Assembly (NCBI GenBank): GCA_945878575.1
Contig: CAMDUB010000020.1
Location: 1 to 37,127 of the forward strand
DNA from: Phycisphaera mikurensis NBRC 102666
GTDB taxonomy: Bacteria; Planctomycetota; Phycisphaerae; Phycisphaerales; SM1A02
Length of the DNA stretch: 37,127 bases
Direction of reading: 5' to 3'
Shown: positions 7,518 to 15,727 of the stretch, one piece after another
Numbering within the stretch: position 1 is the stretch's first letter
Layout: each line of letters opens with the position of its first letter
Made by a program: the position numbers and the translations under genes
The notes under the pieces: model-generated
Databases searched by the model: none
Told to the model about the DNA's origin: nothing
What the model saw: the letters and a program-made list of their open reading frames with translations, nothing else

Positions 7518-10139
7518 TCACACATCCAAGTTCTTCACTTCAAGCGCATGCTTCTCAATGTAAGCGCGTCGCTGTTCAACGTTCTCACCCATGAGAATAG
7601 AGAACAGTTGATCGGCTTCACCCGCGGCGTCCCATGTCACGCGTAGCAAGGTTCGCTTGGATGGATCCATGGTGGTCTCCCACAACTGCAGAGCCTCCAT
7701 CTCGCCCAGTCCCTTGAAGCGTTTCACTTCGATTCCGCGACGGCCAACCTCATAGAGGACGCGCAAGATGCTGTGCACACTCGGCGCCTCAGCCCACTCA
7801 TAGGAACCGTCCTTCTCATTGCGAACGCGCCACGCATATTTGGTTGGCAGTTTCTCGCCGGTCACTGTCTCGGTCTGCTCAAGTGCCCAGTCGCTGATGC
7901 TGATGGCATTGGCGGTGAGTTGCTGGAAGAGCTTCTCAAGTTCCTTGTTTTCATGCAGCACCCGCAACTGTGCCGGGCGAGCCGCTGGACCAGTTCCCGC
8001 AGCAATCGCCGCTTGATTCGCCAGCGCAGCAGCCGCGTTGGTTTGCGCAGCATTTGCCGTGGTTTTCGCCTCGCCAAGTTCAAGGCCGTTGGCTTGCATG
8101 AACTTCACTGCGTCCGCCTCAGCAAAGAACAGTCCATCGCCACCAGCCCATGCCAACTGCCAGCCTGGCAAGTGGTCATTACCAGTGGGATCGTCCTTGC
8201 GGGCAGCAAGAAGCGTTGGGAAAGGAATGCCGCGGCGCTGGGAAATGGTGACCAATTCTTCCAGGCGATTCAGGATCCGAATGACCGTTCGCACCTTATC
8301 GGTGGGAATCTCGTGGGCAATTTCGCCGTCCTCAGTGCGGACCGCAAGTGTGCAATTCTTGAGTGCAAGATCAACGAGCGTGTCGCCCATCTCTCGATCA
8401 TTCAATACATATTCGCTCTGCTTGCCGCGCGCGACTTGGTACAGCGGCGGCTGCGCGATGTAGATGCGCCCGCGCCGCACCAACTCCGGCATCTGCCGGA
8501 AGAAGAAGGTGAGTAGCAACGTGCGGATGTGACTTCCGTCGACATCTGCATCGGTCATGATGATGACGCGCCCGTAGCGAAGTTTGGCGTGGTCAAAGTC
8601 TTCGCCGATACCGCATTGCAAAGCCTGAATCAGCGTGCGAATTTCTTCAAACCCCAGCACCTTGTCGAGTCGTGCGCGCTCAACATTGAGGAGCTTTCCG
8701 CGCAGTGGCAGAATCGCTTGGCAAACGTGATCGCGTCCGCCCTTGGCGCTTCCACCTGCGCTGTCACCTTCGACGATGAAGAGTTCGGTCTTCTCGACGT
8801 CGCTTGAGGAGCAGTCTGCGAGCTTGTGCGGCATGCCGCCAGAATCCAAGGCGCCTTTGCGCTTGATGAGTTCACGGGCCTTGCGAGCAGCCTCACGCGC
8901 CTCGGCAGCCAGCTTGGCGCGGTTACAGATGTTCTTCGCCTCGGAGGGATGCTCTTCAAGCCACGCGCCGAGCAACTCATTCAGCGCTCCGCTCACAAAG
9001 GTGGCGATCTCCGGGTTGAGCAGTTTCTCTTTTGTCTGGTTGTTGAACGTCGGATTCTTCAACTTGACGCTGATGATTGCTGTCAATCCTTCGCGCAGAT
9101 CCTCGCCAGTGATTGCGTCCTTGCCATCTTTAAAGATGCCGGTGCGCTTGCCGTAACCATTGATAGCCACAGTGACAGCTTGCTTGAACGCGGTGACGTG
9201 CGTACCACCATCGCGGTTCGGAATGTTGTTGCCAAACGCCAAGAGCGTTTCATTCATGGCGTCCGTGTACTGCATGGCAATGTCTGCACGCGTGCCGCTT
9301 TCCTCATCCTCGCGAGTAACCGCAATGACGGGACTCTGCGTGTTCTTTGCAGCATTCATGTGCCGAACGTAGCCAGCCAATCCATCGGCGGCGTGGAAAT
9401 TCTCTTCGCGAACGTTGCCAGAAGAGTCAACCCGCTCGTCACGCAAGGAGATCTTGACGCCCGGATTCAGGAAGCTCAATTCACGGAGGCGATGCTCCAG
9501 GCGCTCGAACTGGAAATCCGTGTCAGCAAAGATCTCGTGATCAGGCTTGAAGGAGATGCGCGTTCCATTGCGTGCCCCCGCCTGGCGTTCAGCGATCACA
9601 TGCAGCGGCTCCGAGACTTCCCCGCGTGCAAATGCAATCTTGTAAGTCTTGGGGCCCTTGTCGACCTCTACTTCAGTCCACTCACTCAGCGCGTTCACGC
9701 ACTTGATACCGACGCCGTGCAGACCGCCCGAAACCTTGTAGGCGTTGCCGTCAAACTTGCCTCCGGCATGCACTTCGGTCAGGATCACCTCAACCGCGGG
9801 TCGGCCATTGATGGTGGGGTTCTCATGGCGCATGGGGTCGACCGGCATTCCGCGCCCGTCGTCCTGCACCATGCAACTGCCGTCAACGCCGATGGTCACG
9901 TGGACATTGGTGGCGTATCCAGCCATGACCTCATCAATCGCGTTGTCGACGCACTCGTAAACAAGGTGGTGCAGGCCTTCTGGCCCTGAGCCCCCGACGT
10001 ACATACCTGGACGTTTCCGGATCGCTTCCAAGCCCTCCAGGACTTGGATGGTGCTCGATGTGTATTCGTCGGCGGTGGGGGCGGCGTTGGCGCCCTGGGG
10101 CGCTGCGCTGTCGGCTGGGATGGGTTGTATTTCTGCCAT
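7518..10139 (-). CDS. gyrB: DNA gyrase subunit B
   Basis: This is the ATPase subunit of gyrase, which introduces negative supercoils. I prefer the ATG at 10139 (MAEIQPIPAD, 873 residues) over a TTG five codons upstream. The GHKL ATPase domain has YECVDNAIDE (E62 and N66 by analogy with E. coli E42 and N46), DDGRGMPVD and GGLHGVGIKCVNALS. The transducer has the QTK loop NNQTKEKLLNPEI. The TOPRIM domain has EGDSAGGSAKGGRDH near 455 and MTDADVDGSH near 528. The C-terminus is FKGLGEMEALQLWETTMDP. An insertion between TOPRIM and the C-terminus contains an Ala-rich linker (about 690-722). A type II topoisomerase B subunit is certain; GyrB rather than ParE is likely. It is convergent with the sigma operon and divergent from the desaturase. 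Confidence 0.96.
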   Translation of the reverse strand: MAEIQPIPADSAAPQGANAAPTADEYTSSTIQVLEGLEAIRKRPGMYVGGSGPEGLHHLVYECVDNAIDEVMAGYATNVHVTIGVDGSCMVQDDGRGMPVDPMRHENPTINGRPAVEVILTEVHAGGKFDGNAYKVSGGLHGVGIKCVNALSEWTEVEVDKGPKTYKIAFARGEVSEPLHVIAERQAGARNGTRISFKPDHEIFADTDFQFERLEHRLRELSFLNPGVKISLRDERVDSSGNVREENFHAADGLAGYVRHMNAAKNTQSPVIAVTREDEESGTRADIAMQYTDAMNETLLAFGNNIPNRDGGTHVTAFKQAVTVAINGYGKRTGIFKDGKDAITGEDLREGLTAIISVKLKNPTFNNQTKEKLLNPEIATFVSGALNELLGAWLEEHPSEAKNICNRAKLAAEAREAARKARELIKRKGALDSGGMPHKLADCSSSDVEKTELFIVEGDSAGGSAKGGRDHVCQAILPLRGKLLNVERARLDKVLGFEEIRTLIQALQCGIGEDFDHAKLRYGRVIIMTDADVDGSHIRTLLLTFFFRQMPELVRRGRIYIAQPPLYQVARGKQSEYVLNDREMGDTLVDLALKNCTLAVRTEDGEIAHEIPTDKVRTVIRILNRLEELVTISQRRGIPFPTLLAARKDDPTGNDHLPGWQLAWAGGDGLFFAEADAVKFMQANGLELGEAKTTANAAQTNAAAALANQAAIAAGTGPAARPAQLRVLHENKELEKLFQQLTANAISISDWALEQTETVTGEKLPTKYAWRVRNEKDGSYEWAEAPSVHSILRVLYEVGRRGIEVKRFKGLGEMEALQLWETTMDPSKRTLLRVTWDAAGEADQLFSILMGENVEQRRAYIEKHALEVKNLDV

Positions 10140-10336
10140 TTCGGTGAACCACAAATACTACCCGAGAACGCCAAAGGACACCGAATTTGCGCCCGATCTG
10201 CAGACTGGTTCTAACCCTGTTTTTCAAGCATAAAGTGCGGTGCCGGAGCAGTTCGGGACGCGCTGAGCGCAACACTTCCCAATCTTTCTGCAAATTCCGT
10301 GTGACCGCCGAGCGCAGACCCTTACTACACTAATCG

Positions 10337-10356
10337 GATGGAACATTCTTTCCATC
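10337..10356. promoter_or_regulatory. Inverted repeat GATGGAA-N6-TTCCATC, operator-like dyad
   Basis: Arms GATGGAA (10337-10343) and TTCCATC (10350-10356) are perfect and separated by CATTCT. The total of 20 bp suits a dimeric repressor, and its place between two divergent genes fits shared control. No regulator is identified. Confidence 0.35.
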
Positions 10357-10426
10357 GTGGCCATTGTGCGACGCGTGCCGTCGACAGCCGGAAAGTGACT
10401 TTGTAAATCAGTATTGCTGCCCCCAA

Positions 10427-10450
10427 TCCCCGTCAATCTGAGCACGGGGA
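10427..10450 (+). promoter_or_regulatory. Stem-loop in the desaturase leader
   Basis: TCCCCGT (10427-10433) pairs perfectly with ACGGGGA (10444-10450) around a 10-nt loop, ending 49 nt before the desaturase ATG. It has no U-tract, so it is more likely a leader structure than a terminator. The role is unknown. Confidence 0.35.
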
Positions 10451-10499
10451 AGTCCGTCACTTTGGTAACGGGCAAAAGAACAATAAGGGTGCCACCAAG

Positions 10500-11531
10500 A
10501 TGCGCACTGGCAAAGAACTCATTCTTGCCACGCGTCCGTTTGCATCTGATTCAACAGCGCGCAGTTGGTGGTACGTGTTGTCCACGCTCGCACTGCTAGT
10601 GGCTTCCTTTGCGGGAGCCCTCTTGAATTTCCACATCGGCATTCGACTGGCCTGCATGGTCCTGGAGGGATTGCTGGTGCTGCGGCTCTTTGTGATCTAT
10701 CACGACCAGCAGCATCATGCCATCTTGCCCCGCTCGCGCGCCGCGGAGTGGATCATGTGGGGCGTCGGCATGTTGTGCTTGAGTCCAAGCAGCGTGTGGC
10801 GTAGTTCGCACAACTATCACCACAAGCACAACTCCAAACTTGGGTCGGCACACATCGGCTCGTTTCCAGTCATGACCAGCAAGGAATACTTGCGCTCTTC
10901 ACCGCGTCGACGGCTGAAGTACCAGTTCATGCGTCACCCGCTCACCATTCTGTTTGGCTACGTGTTCATCTTCTTCTACGGGATGTGCGTGTATCCGTTC
11001 TTCAACAAGCCCAGCGAGCACTACGACGGCATGATTGCAATCGGCATCCACTTGGTCGTGGGCTCGTTGCTGGTGTGGTTCTTTGGTTGGACCGCGCTGC
11101 TGTTGGCAATGATCATTCCGCACTTCATCGCCAGTGCAATCGGCACATATCTCTTCTACGCGCAGCACAACTTCCCCGGCGTTTCGTTCTACCACCGAGC
11201 AGGTTGGGCGTACGAGATTGCTGCGATGGAGTCTTCAAGTTTCCTGCGCACGGGGCCAGTGATGGCTTGGTTCACGGCCAACATCGGCTATCACCACATT
11301 CATCACCTCAATTCGCGTATCCCGTTCTATCGCCTGCCGGAAGTCAAGAACGCGATCCCGGAACTGATGACGCCCAAGTCCACGTCTCTTCGTCCCATTG
11401 ATATCTACCGCTGCTTGCGGTTGAAGGTGTGGGACGTTGATGCGCAGAAGATGATCAGTCTCAAGGAGTGCTTGGCGGGTCACGCGAAGCATGCTGCCGG
11501 TCGTCTCCCCCGTCCGGCAACCAGTCACTGA
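10500..11531 (+). CDS. Membrane fatty acid desaturase (acyl-lipid type)
   Basis: A di-iron membrane enzyme that introduces double bonds into acyl chains, probably of membrane lipids. The 343 residues carry the three histidine clusters of the family: H68-D-Q-Q-H72-H73, H104-N-Y-H107-H108, and H263-H264-I-H266-H267 in GYHHIHHLNSRIPFYRL. Hydrophobic stretches lie at about 25-65, 83-96, 145-165 and 180-215. The pattern resembles the omega-6/omega-3 (DesA-like) group, but position specificity cannot be read from the sequence. The ribosome site is weak (AAGGG about 11 nt upstream). lpxD begins 14 nt after the stop, so the two are probably co-transcribed, joining acyl-chain unsaturation with lipid A assembly. 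Confidence 0.92.
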   Translation: MRTGKELILATRPFASDSTARSWWYVLSTLALLVASFAGALLNFHIGIRLACMVLEGLLVLRLFVIYHDQQHHAILPRSRAAEWIMWGVGMLCLSPSSVWRSSHNYHHKHNSKLGSAHIGSFPVMTSKEYLRSSPRRRLKYQFMRHPLTILFGYVFIFFYGMCVYPFFNKPSEHYDGMIAIGIHLVVGSLLVWFFGWTALLLAMIIPHFIASAIGTYLFYAQHNFPGVSFYHRAGWAYEIAAMESSSFLRTGPVMAWFTANIGYHHIHHLNSRIPFYRLPEVKNAIPELMTPKSTSLRPIDIYRCLRLKVWDVDAQKMISLKECLAGHAKHAAGRLPRPATSH

Positions 11532-11545
11532 CATCACTCCACAAC

Positions 11546-12592
11546 ATGCAATTCACAGCAACACAGCTCGCTGAGCGCGTTCATGGCGAAGTTCACGGGG
11601 ATGGCTCGATCATCATTACTGGCTTTGCACCAGCGGATCGGGCGAGTGCTGGCGACCTGACCTTTGCGGAGAAGGCTTCATATCTTGAAGCTGCCGAGCG
11701 CAGTGGTGCTTCGGCCATCTTGGTTTCCGGCGAGGTGCAGCCATCTTCCAAAGTGGTGATTCGTGTTGCCGATGCGCGCATCGCGGTGGCGCGGCTCTTG
11801 CCGCTATTTCATCCAGCCGTTGAACATACTTCGGGGATCCATCCGTCCGCAGTGATTGATCCCTCTGCGCAGGTTGATGCAACCGCACACATCGGTCCGT
11901 ACTGCGTGGTTGGCGCACGGGCGCGGATCGGCAAACGCTGCGCGTTACTGAGTTCCGTGAATATCGGCACTGACTGCATCGTTGGCGACGACACTCGATT
12001 TCACCCCAATGTGGTGATTTATCCAGGATGCCAAGTGGGAAGCCGCGTCAGCATTCATTCCGGAACAGTGATCGGCGCCGACGGCTACAGCTATGTCTTT
12101 GACGAAGGTCGCCATCGCAAGATGTTGCAGGTGGGGATCGTCATCATTCATGACGATGTGGAGATTGGTGCGAACACCGCCATCGACCGCGGCGCCCTCG
12201 GACCGACCGTCATTGGTCAGGGGAGCAAGATCGATAATCTGGTGCACGTTGCTCACAATGTCCAGATTGGCAAGCACTGCCTGATCATGGGTCAGGTTGG
12301 GTTTGCGGGCAGTGTGCAGATGGGCGATTACGCCGTCATTGCATCGCAGTCGGGAGTGGCGGACCACCTGACTCTTGGGAAGCAGTCAATTGTTGGCGCC
12401 AAGAGCGGGGTGATGCGTGATGTGCCGGACGGAGCATTGGTGCTTGGCGTGCCCGCCATTCCGGACAAATTGGCCAAGCGGCAGTTCATCGCCATTCAGC
12501 AACTTCCGGAGCTGCTCCGACGGACGCGCGAACTGGAGAAGCAGATGGCGGCGCTGCAAGCGAATCTCACGGTGGAGCCCGGTGCGGCGTGA
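11546..12592 (+). CDS. lpxD: UDP-3-O-acylglucosamine N-acyltransferase LpxD
   Basis: LpxD transfers a 3-hydroxyacyl chain from acyl carrier protein to UDP-3-O-acylglucosamine, the third step of lipid A synthesis. From the ATG at 11546 the protein has 348 residues (E. coli 341). Residues 1-95 form the uridine-binding domain. From 98 to about 320 there are repeated hexapeptides (IHPSAVIDPSAQVDATAHIG and later) building a left-handed beta helix, and H237 in NLVHVAHNVQIG matches the catalytic His. The C-terminal helix includes QFIAIQQLPELLRRTRELEKQM. It lies 14 nt after the desaturase stop. Its presence indicates a lipid A outer membrane. Confidence 0.96.
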   Translation: MQFTATQLAERVHGEVHGDGSIIITGFAPADRASAGDLTFAEKASYLEAAERSGASAILVSGEVQPSSKVVIRVADARIAVARLLPLFHPAVEHTSGIHPSAVIDPSAQVDATAHIGPYCVVGARARIGKRCALLSSVNIGTDCIVGDDTRFHPNVVIYPGCQVGSRVSIHSGTVIGADGYSYVFDEGRHRKMLQVGIVIIHDDVEIGANTAIDRGALGPTVIGQGSKIDNLVHVAHNVQIGKHCLIMGQVGFAGSVQMGDYAVIASQSGVADHLTLGKQSIVGAKSGVMRDVPDGALVLGVPAIPDKLAKRQFIAIQQLPELLRRTRELEKQMAALQANLTVEPGAA

Positions 12593-12635
12593 TGGCGTGA
12601 AGACATATCGGCGGTTTTCTCGCCGGATTTCGCCG

Positions 12636-12664
12636 TTTACGCGCGCCTGAAAGTCGTGCGTAAA
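12636..12664. promoter_or_regulatory. Inverted repeat TTTACGC-N15-GCGTAAA upstream of the amidase
   Basis: The perfect 7-bp arms (12636-12642 and 12658-12664) have centres 22 bp apart, two helical turns, as in operator dyads. The same bases allow a weak -35 TTTACG and -10 TAAACT pair with a 19-bp spacer, so the dyad may overlap a promoter of the amidase gene. Confidence 0.35.
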
Positions 12665-12680
12665 CTGCAGGAGTTAAAGC

Positions 12681-12710
12681 ATGTGTGCCGATCCAAGGAA
12701 GGACGGCTGA
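12681..12710 (+). CDS. Possible leader peptide (9 codons) before the amidase
   Basis: ATG at 12681 opens MCADPRKDG followed by TGA. AGGAG at 12669-12673 sits 7 nt upstream, a better Shine-Dalgarno than most genes in this window have. The stop lies 42 nt before the amidase ATG. The peptide has no run of a single amino acid that would suggest classical attenuation, and such short frames arise by chance. Confidence 0.25.
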   Translation: MCADPRKDG

Positions 12711-12752
12711 CCTTTTTGCCCAAGTGTGCGTAGCAGTCTGCAAGGAAGCGAC

Positions 12753-13586
12753 ATGAGCACCGATCTCAACAGTAGTGACAGCACGCCTGAGGCACGCCGG
12801 TTGGCGGACTCCGCCGAACGGGGCATGGCTATTGCGCGTCGCTCCTTTGTGTTCTTTGGAGCGCTCTTTGTGGCCGGATGCGCCACCAGCCGCTCAACGC
12901 AGTTGGCTTCGAGCCGTCTCCCGGCGCCGGAGTGGCCCGACATTCCAGAAGTAGGTGTTGGCGCTCCTCCGGGAGCGGTGTGCCTGCCACCCAAGATGGA
13001 TCCGCAGACGGGCGTAGTGAAGGCGCCGGCCGTGTGCTACAGCAATGGACCCGTTCCCTTTGCGCGCCCGCGCGCGGATTGGGGGATCGCGGGCAATGTT
13101 CCAAACATTAAGGGCATGGATCCCATGTTGCCGCCCAAGTACATCACCATCCATCACGATGGGATGACACCGTTCTGGGGCGTGACAGACCTTGATGCGC
13201 GCTCGCGCTTGGAATGGATTCAAAATGGTCATCGCGGTAAGGGTTGGAGCGATATCGGCTACCACTACATCGTTGACCGTTCTGGTGTTGTCTGGCAGGG
13301 GCGCGATGTCATGAAATGGCAAGGCGCGCACGTCAAGAACCGCAACGAGAACAACATCGGTGTGATGTGCATGGGCAACTTCATGTTGCAGCGGCCATCA
13401 GCAGCACAAGTCGACGGGCTCAACCGAACCGTTGCCCAGTTGCAGCGCGTCTATCGCATTCCAGCTGCAAACGTCAAGACACACAAGGAATGGGAGGGTG
13501 CGCAGACGCTGTGCCCTGGTACCAACCTGCAATCCAAGGTTTTCGCGCTCCGTAAGATTGGCTTCAAGGCCGGCGCCGTGGCGTAA
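12753..13586 (+). CDS. N-acetylmuramoyl-L-alanine amidase domain lipoprotein (PGRP/T7 lysozyme type)
   Basis: A probable peptidoglycan amidase or binding protein of the amidase_2 family. The ATG at 12753 with AAGGAAG at 12742-12748 gives 277 residues. An unusually long polar N-region (about 28 residues) precedes RRSFVFFGALFVAGC; C43 fits a lipobox (VAGC), and the RRxF pair is Tat-like. The catalytic domain covers about 125-265: YITIHHDG (H134), IGYHYIVDRSG (Y170), GAHVKNRNENNIGVMCMGNF, and H244 with C254 in KTHKEWEGAQTLCPGTNL. By family analogy H134, H244 and C254 bind zinc. It is probably anchored to a membrane and acts on the wall in the periplasm. A small membrane protein follows 20 nt after the stop. 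Confidence 0.85.
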   Translation: MSTDLNSSDSTPEARRLADSAERGMAIARRSFVFFGALFVAGCATSRSTQLASSRLPAPEWPDIPEVGVGAPPGAVCLPPKMDPQTGVVKAPAVCYSNGPVPFARPRADWGIAGNVPNIKGMDPMLPPKYITIHHDGMTPFWGVTDLDARSRLEWIQNGHRGKGWSDIGYHYIVDRSGVVWQGRDVMKWQGAHVKNRNENNIGVMCMGNFMLQRPSAAQVDGLNRTVAQLQRVYRIPAANVKTHKEWEGAQTLCPGTNLQSKVFALRKIGFKAGAVA

Positions 13587-13606
13587 TTCAGGTCGAAGGC
13601 GTGATC

Positions 13607-13852
13607 ATGCTCAACGTGAATCTGGTGGCCGCTGGCGCATGGTCAATCTCCAACGTTGTCACCATGTTGGTCGCGATCATGGGAATGATTGCCGTGGCGT
13701 TCTTTGCATGGAAAGCAGTACAGCGCCAAGAATCGGGCGACAGTGCACTTGAGGCCAAGTTGAAGGCCGACGATGAGCGCGCTGCCAAGGGGCGGCGCGA
13801 GGAGTTTGGGGATCCGCCCGACCAGCCATCCGGAACATCAGCCGGAAAATAA
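13607..13852 (+). CDS. Small single-TM protein, unknown function
   Basis: This 81-residue frame starts at ATG 13607; a GTG at 13601 is also possible, with GAAGG just upstream. It has one hydrophobic segment (about 10-33, WSISNVVTMLVAIMGMIAVAFFAW) and a charged C-terminal tail with EAKLKADDERAAKGRREEF. The layout resembles small membrane proteins with a cytoplasmic helix. It directly follows the amidase gene, likely in one transcript, and ends at a hairpin cluster. No family is recognised. Confidence 0.6.
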   Translation: MLNVNLVAAGAWSISNVVTMLVAIMGMIAVAFFAWKAVQRQESGDSALEAKLKADDERAAKGRREEFGDPPDQPSGTSAGK

Positions 13853-13856
13853 AGAA

Positions 13857-13942
13857 CGCTCGATGGGGTTTAACCCATCGAGCGCATCGGTCTCCCTTGT
13901 GAGGGAGGAGGGAAAGGCAGAGTTGGCCCTTTTCGCCTCCTC
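13857..13942. terminator. Cluster of three hairpins between convergent genes, probable bidirectional terminator
   Basis: Hairpin 1 is a perfect 11-bp stem CGCTCGATGGG / CCCATCGAGCG (13857-13884) with a 6-nt loop, starting 4 nt after the small-protein stop. Hairpin 2 is CTCCCT-TGTG-AGGGAG (13892-13907). Hairpin 3 pairs GAGGAGG and AAAGG with CCTTT and CCTCCTC (13905-13942), so it competes with hairpin 2 for three bases. The convergent arrangement with xylB fits termination from both sides. No long U-tract follows on either strand. Confidence 0.65.
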
Positions 13943-14022
13943 GACAGCAATCTCAATCTACAAATAAGGTAGCCCGGGTCGGCGAACGTGCAAGGAAATC
14001 GCGCGGTGATTCTTGATTTGTC

Positions 14023-15534
14023 TCAAAGCGCGGTTCTCTGAAGAACCTCTTGTTCAGCCATAAGGTCTTTCCAGAGATGTACTTGTGTTGGCTGAACCGC
14101 GGCTGTAACTCCGGCGCCCGCCTGCGAAGATTCCTGAAACATTCCGTGATTTCCGGTGCCAATCGCCGCCAAGATGGCGGCGCCGAGGGCAGCGCTATCC
14201 GGGGTTTCGGCCCGGCGTACTGGAATTCCAAAGGCGTTGGCGTGCATGGCGGTCCACAGAGGGCTTTCAAATCCGCCTCCCGATGCAACGACCTCGGGTG
14301 GCGTGATTCCGGCGTCTCGAATCAGGCCCATGCACAGACCCATTGCAGCGGCAACGCCTTCCATGACCGCCCGCGTGAAGTGCGCCTGCGAATGCGCCAT
14401 GCTGATGCCATGAAACCCACCACGCGCATGCGGATTGGGAATGGGGCATCGTTCACCGGAGATGGTGGGAACGAAGCGGAGTCCTTCGCAGCCGGGCGCA
14501 ATGGCGGCGGCGTCCTGGTCGAGCAGTTGGTAGACCGAAATTCCTTCGGCATTGGCGCGCGCATTGGCGTCCCGGGCGAGGGTTTCCAAGTACCAACGCA
14601 GGCTGCCCGCGGCGGAGAGCATCACGCTCATGAGATGCCATCGACCGGGGAGCGCGTGACAAAATGCATGCAGCGCACCGTCGGGCGAGCTGCGGAACGA
14701 ATCGCTGGCCGCAAAGATCACGCCCGACGTTCCCAAGCTCGCAGCTACCGCGCCCGGCGCGATGATGCCGGACCCGATGGCATTCGCTGCTTGATCGCCC
14801 GCGCCGGCCACCAGCGGAATGCCAGCCGTGAGCCCCATCAGCGCTGCCGCGGATTGAGAGAGTTGGTCGACCGGATCAGGCGATTCATGACACGCGGGAA
14901 CCTGCGAAGCATTGATTTCCAGGTCGCGCAGCATGTCCATGCTCCAGACGCGCCGTGCAACATCAAAGTAGAGCGTCCCGCTGGCATCGGCGGCATCGGT
15001 GGCGCGCACGCTGCCCAACTTGAGGCGCACGTAGTCCTTGGGAAGAAGGATGCAGTCGGTCGCACTCCACACGGCGGGTTCGTGGCGTTGCACCCAGCGC
15101 ACCTTGGGAGCGGTGAATCCGGCAAGCATGCGATTGCCCGTACGGGTCACGATGGTTTCGCGACCAATGTCGAGATCGAGACGGTCGCATTCATCTGCAC
15201 TGCGTCCGTCGTTCCAGAGGATGCACGGGCGTAGCGGCGTATTGGTTCGGTCCACGAAGGTGGCGCCGTGCATCTGACCGCTGAAGCCGATGCCGGCAAT
15301 ACGGCGGGCGGCATCGGCATGGCCAAGGCGAACGGCGGCTGCCAATGCGGCGCGGGTGGCTTGGTGGGCAGCGCGCACCCAGTCGTCGGGGTCTTGCTCA
15401 CTCCACTCCGGGCGCGGGGTGGAGAGCGGATAGTCCACTGTTGCGTGGGCAACGGGGGTTCCCTCGGCGGTGGCGATCAGCGCCTTGAGCGAGGAAGTTC
15501 CGATGTCGAGGCCGAGAAAGAGTGGTACGGGCAT
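14023..15534 (-). CDS. xylB: Xylulokinase (FGGY carbohydrate kinase)
   Basis: Phosphorylates D-xylulose to xylulose 5-phosphate with ATP, feeding the pentose phosphate pathway. The 503 residues show the FGGY fold: LGLDIGTSSLKALI (D10), EWSEQDPDDWV, GFSGQMHG (84-90), CILWNDGRSADECD (104-117), LLPKDYVRLKL, DASGTLYFDVARRVWSMDML, and VAGAGDQAANAIGSG with D247 as the expected catalytic base. The C-terminal half has SGGGFESPLWTAMHANAFGIPV. The order of motifs fits XylB better than glycerol or gluconate kinases, though other FGGY sugar specificities cannot be ruled out. No xylose isomerase is in the window. It is transcribed convergently to the amidase unit and divergently from the TonB operon. Confidence 0.9.
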   Translation of the reverse strand: MPVPLFLGLDIGTSSLKALIATAEGTPVAHATVDYPLSTPRPEWSEQDPDDWVRAAHQATRAALAAAVRLGHADAARRIAGIGFSGQMHGATFVDRTNTPLRPCILWNDGRSADECDRLDLDIGRETIVTRTGNRMLAGFTAPKVRWVQRHEPAVWSATDCILLPKDYVRLKLGSVRATDAADASGTLYFDVARRVWSMDMLRDLEINASQVPACHESPDPVDQLSQSAAALMGLTAGIPLVAGAGDQAANAIGSGIIAPGAVAASLGTSGVIFAASDSFRSSPDGALHAFCHALPGRWHLMSVMLSAAGSLRWYLETLARDANARANAEGISVYQLLDQDAAAIAPGCEGLRFVPTISGERCPIPNPHARGGFHGISMAHSQAHFTRAVMEGVAAAMGLCMGLIRDAGITPPEVVASGGGFESPLWTAMHANAFGIPVRRAETPDSAALGAAILAAIGTGNHGMFQESSQAGAGVTAAVQPTQVHLWKDLMAEQEVLQRTAL

Positions 15535-15667
15535 TGATTGGTGGTGTACGCGAGGCAGGGTGGGGCTGGATTCCCGCCTCTGGGGGCCTAATTGGCGGGC
15601 GCTAACACAATCTGAACCAAATGTTTACAGACGGGATATGCGTGATCCATAGCCTCTTCGCCACGGA

Positions 15668-15727
15668 TGGGGTGTCGCGTACGCGGCTTTGCCCCACTTC
15701 GCACTTGCAACGCCCAGGCTCTGGGCG
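15668..15727 (+). promoter_or_regulatory. Palindrome and hairpin in the leader of the TonB operon
   Basis: A perfect 10-bp palindrome CGCGTACGCG (15676-15685) lies inside wider arms TGGGG (15668-15672) and CCCCA (15692-15696). Then CGCCCAG-GCT-CTGGGCG (15711-15727) forms a perfect 7-bp hairpin whose last base is the first base of the GAAGG ribosome site (15727-15731) of the DUF3450 gene. The first could be an operator, the second a translational control element. Neither matches a site I know. Confidence 0.4.

Larger units (their letters stand above)
10140..10499. other. 360-bp divergent spacer between gyrB and the desaturase
   Basis: No gene is supported here. It must carry the promoters of both essential-looking neighbours. 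Two structured elements are visible: a 7-bp dyad (10337-10356) and a 7-bp hairpin (10427-10450). A short self-complementary AAAGTGACTTT lies at 10392-10402. No sigma-70 promoter could be assigned securely. Confidence 0.6.

Noticed and set aside
8826-9989. 387-codon plus-strand frame inside gyrB
   Set aside because: Antisense to conserved GyrB motifs; no domain or ribosome site.
14050-15234. 394-codon plus-strand frame inside xylB
   Set aside because: Antisense shadow of a well-supported FGGY kinase.
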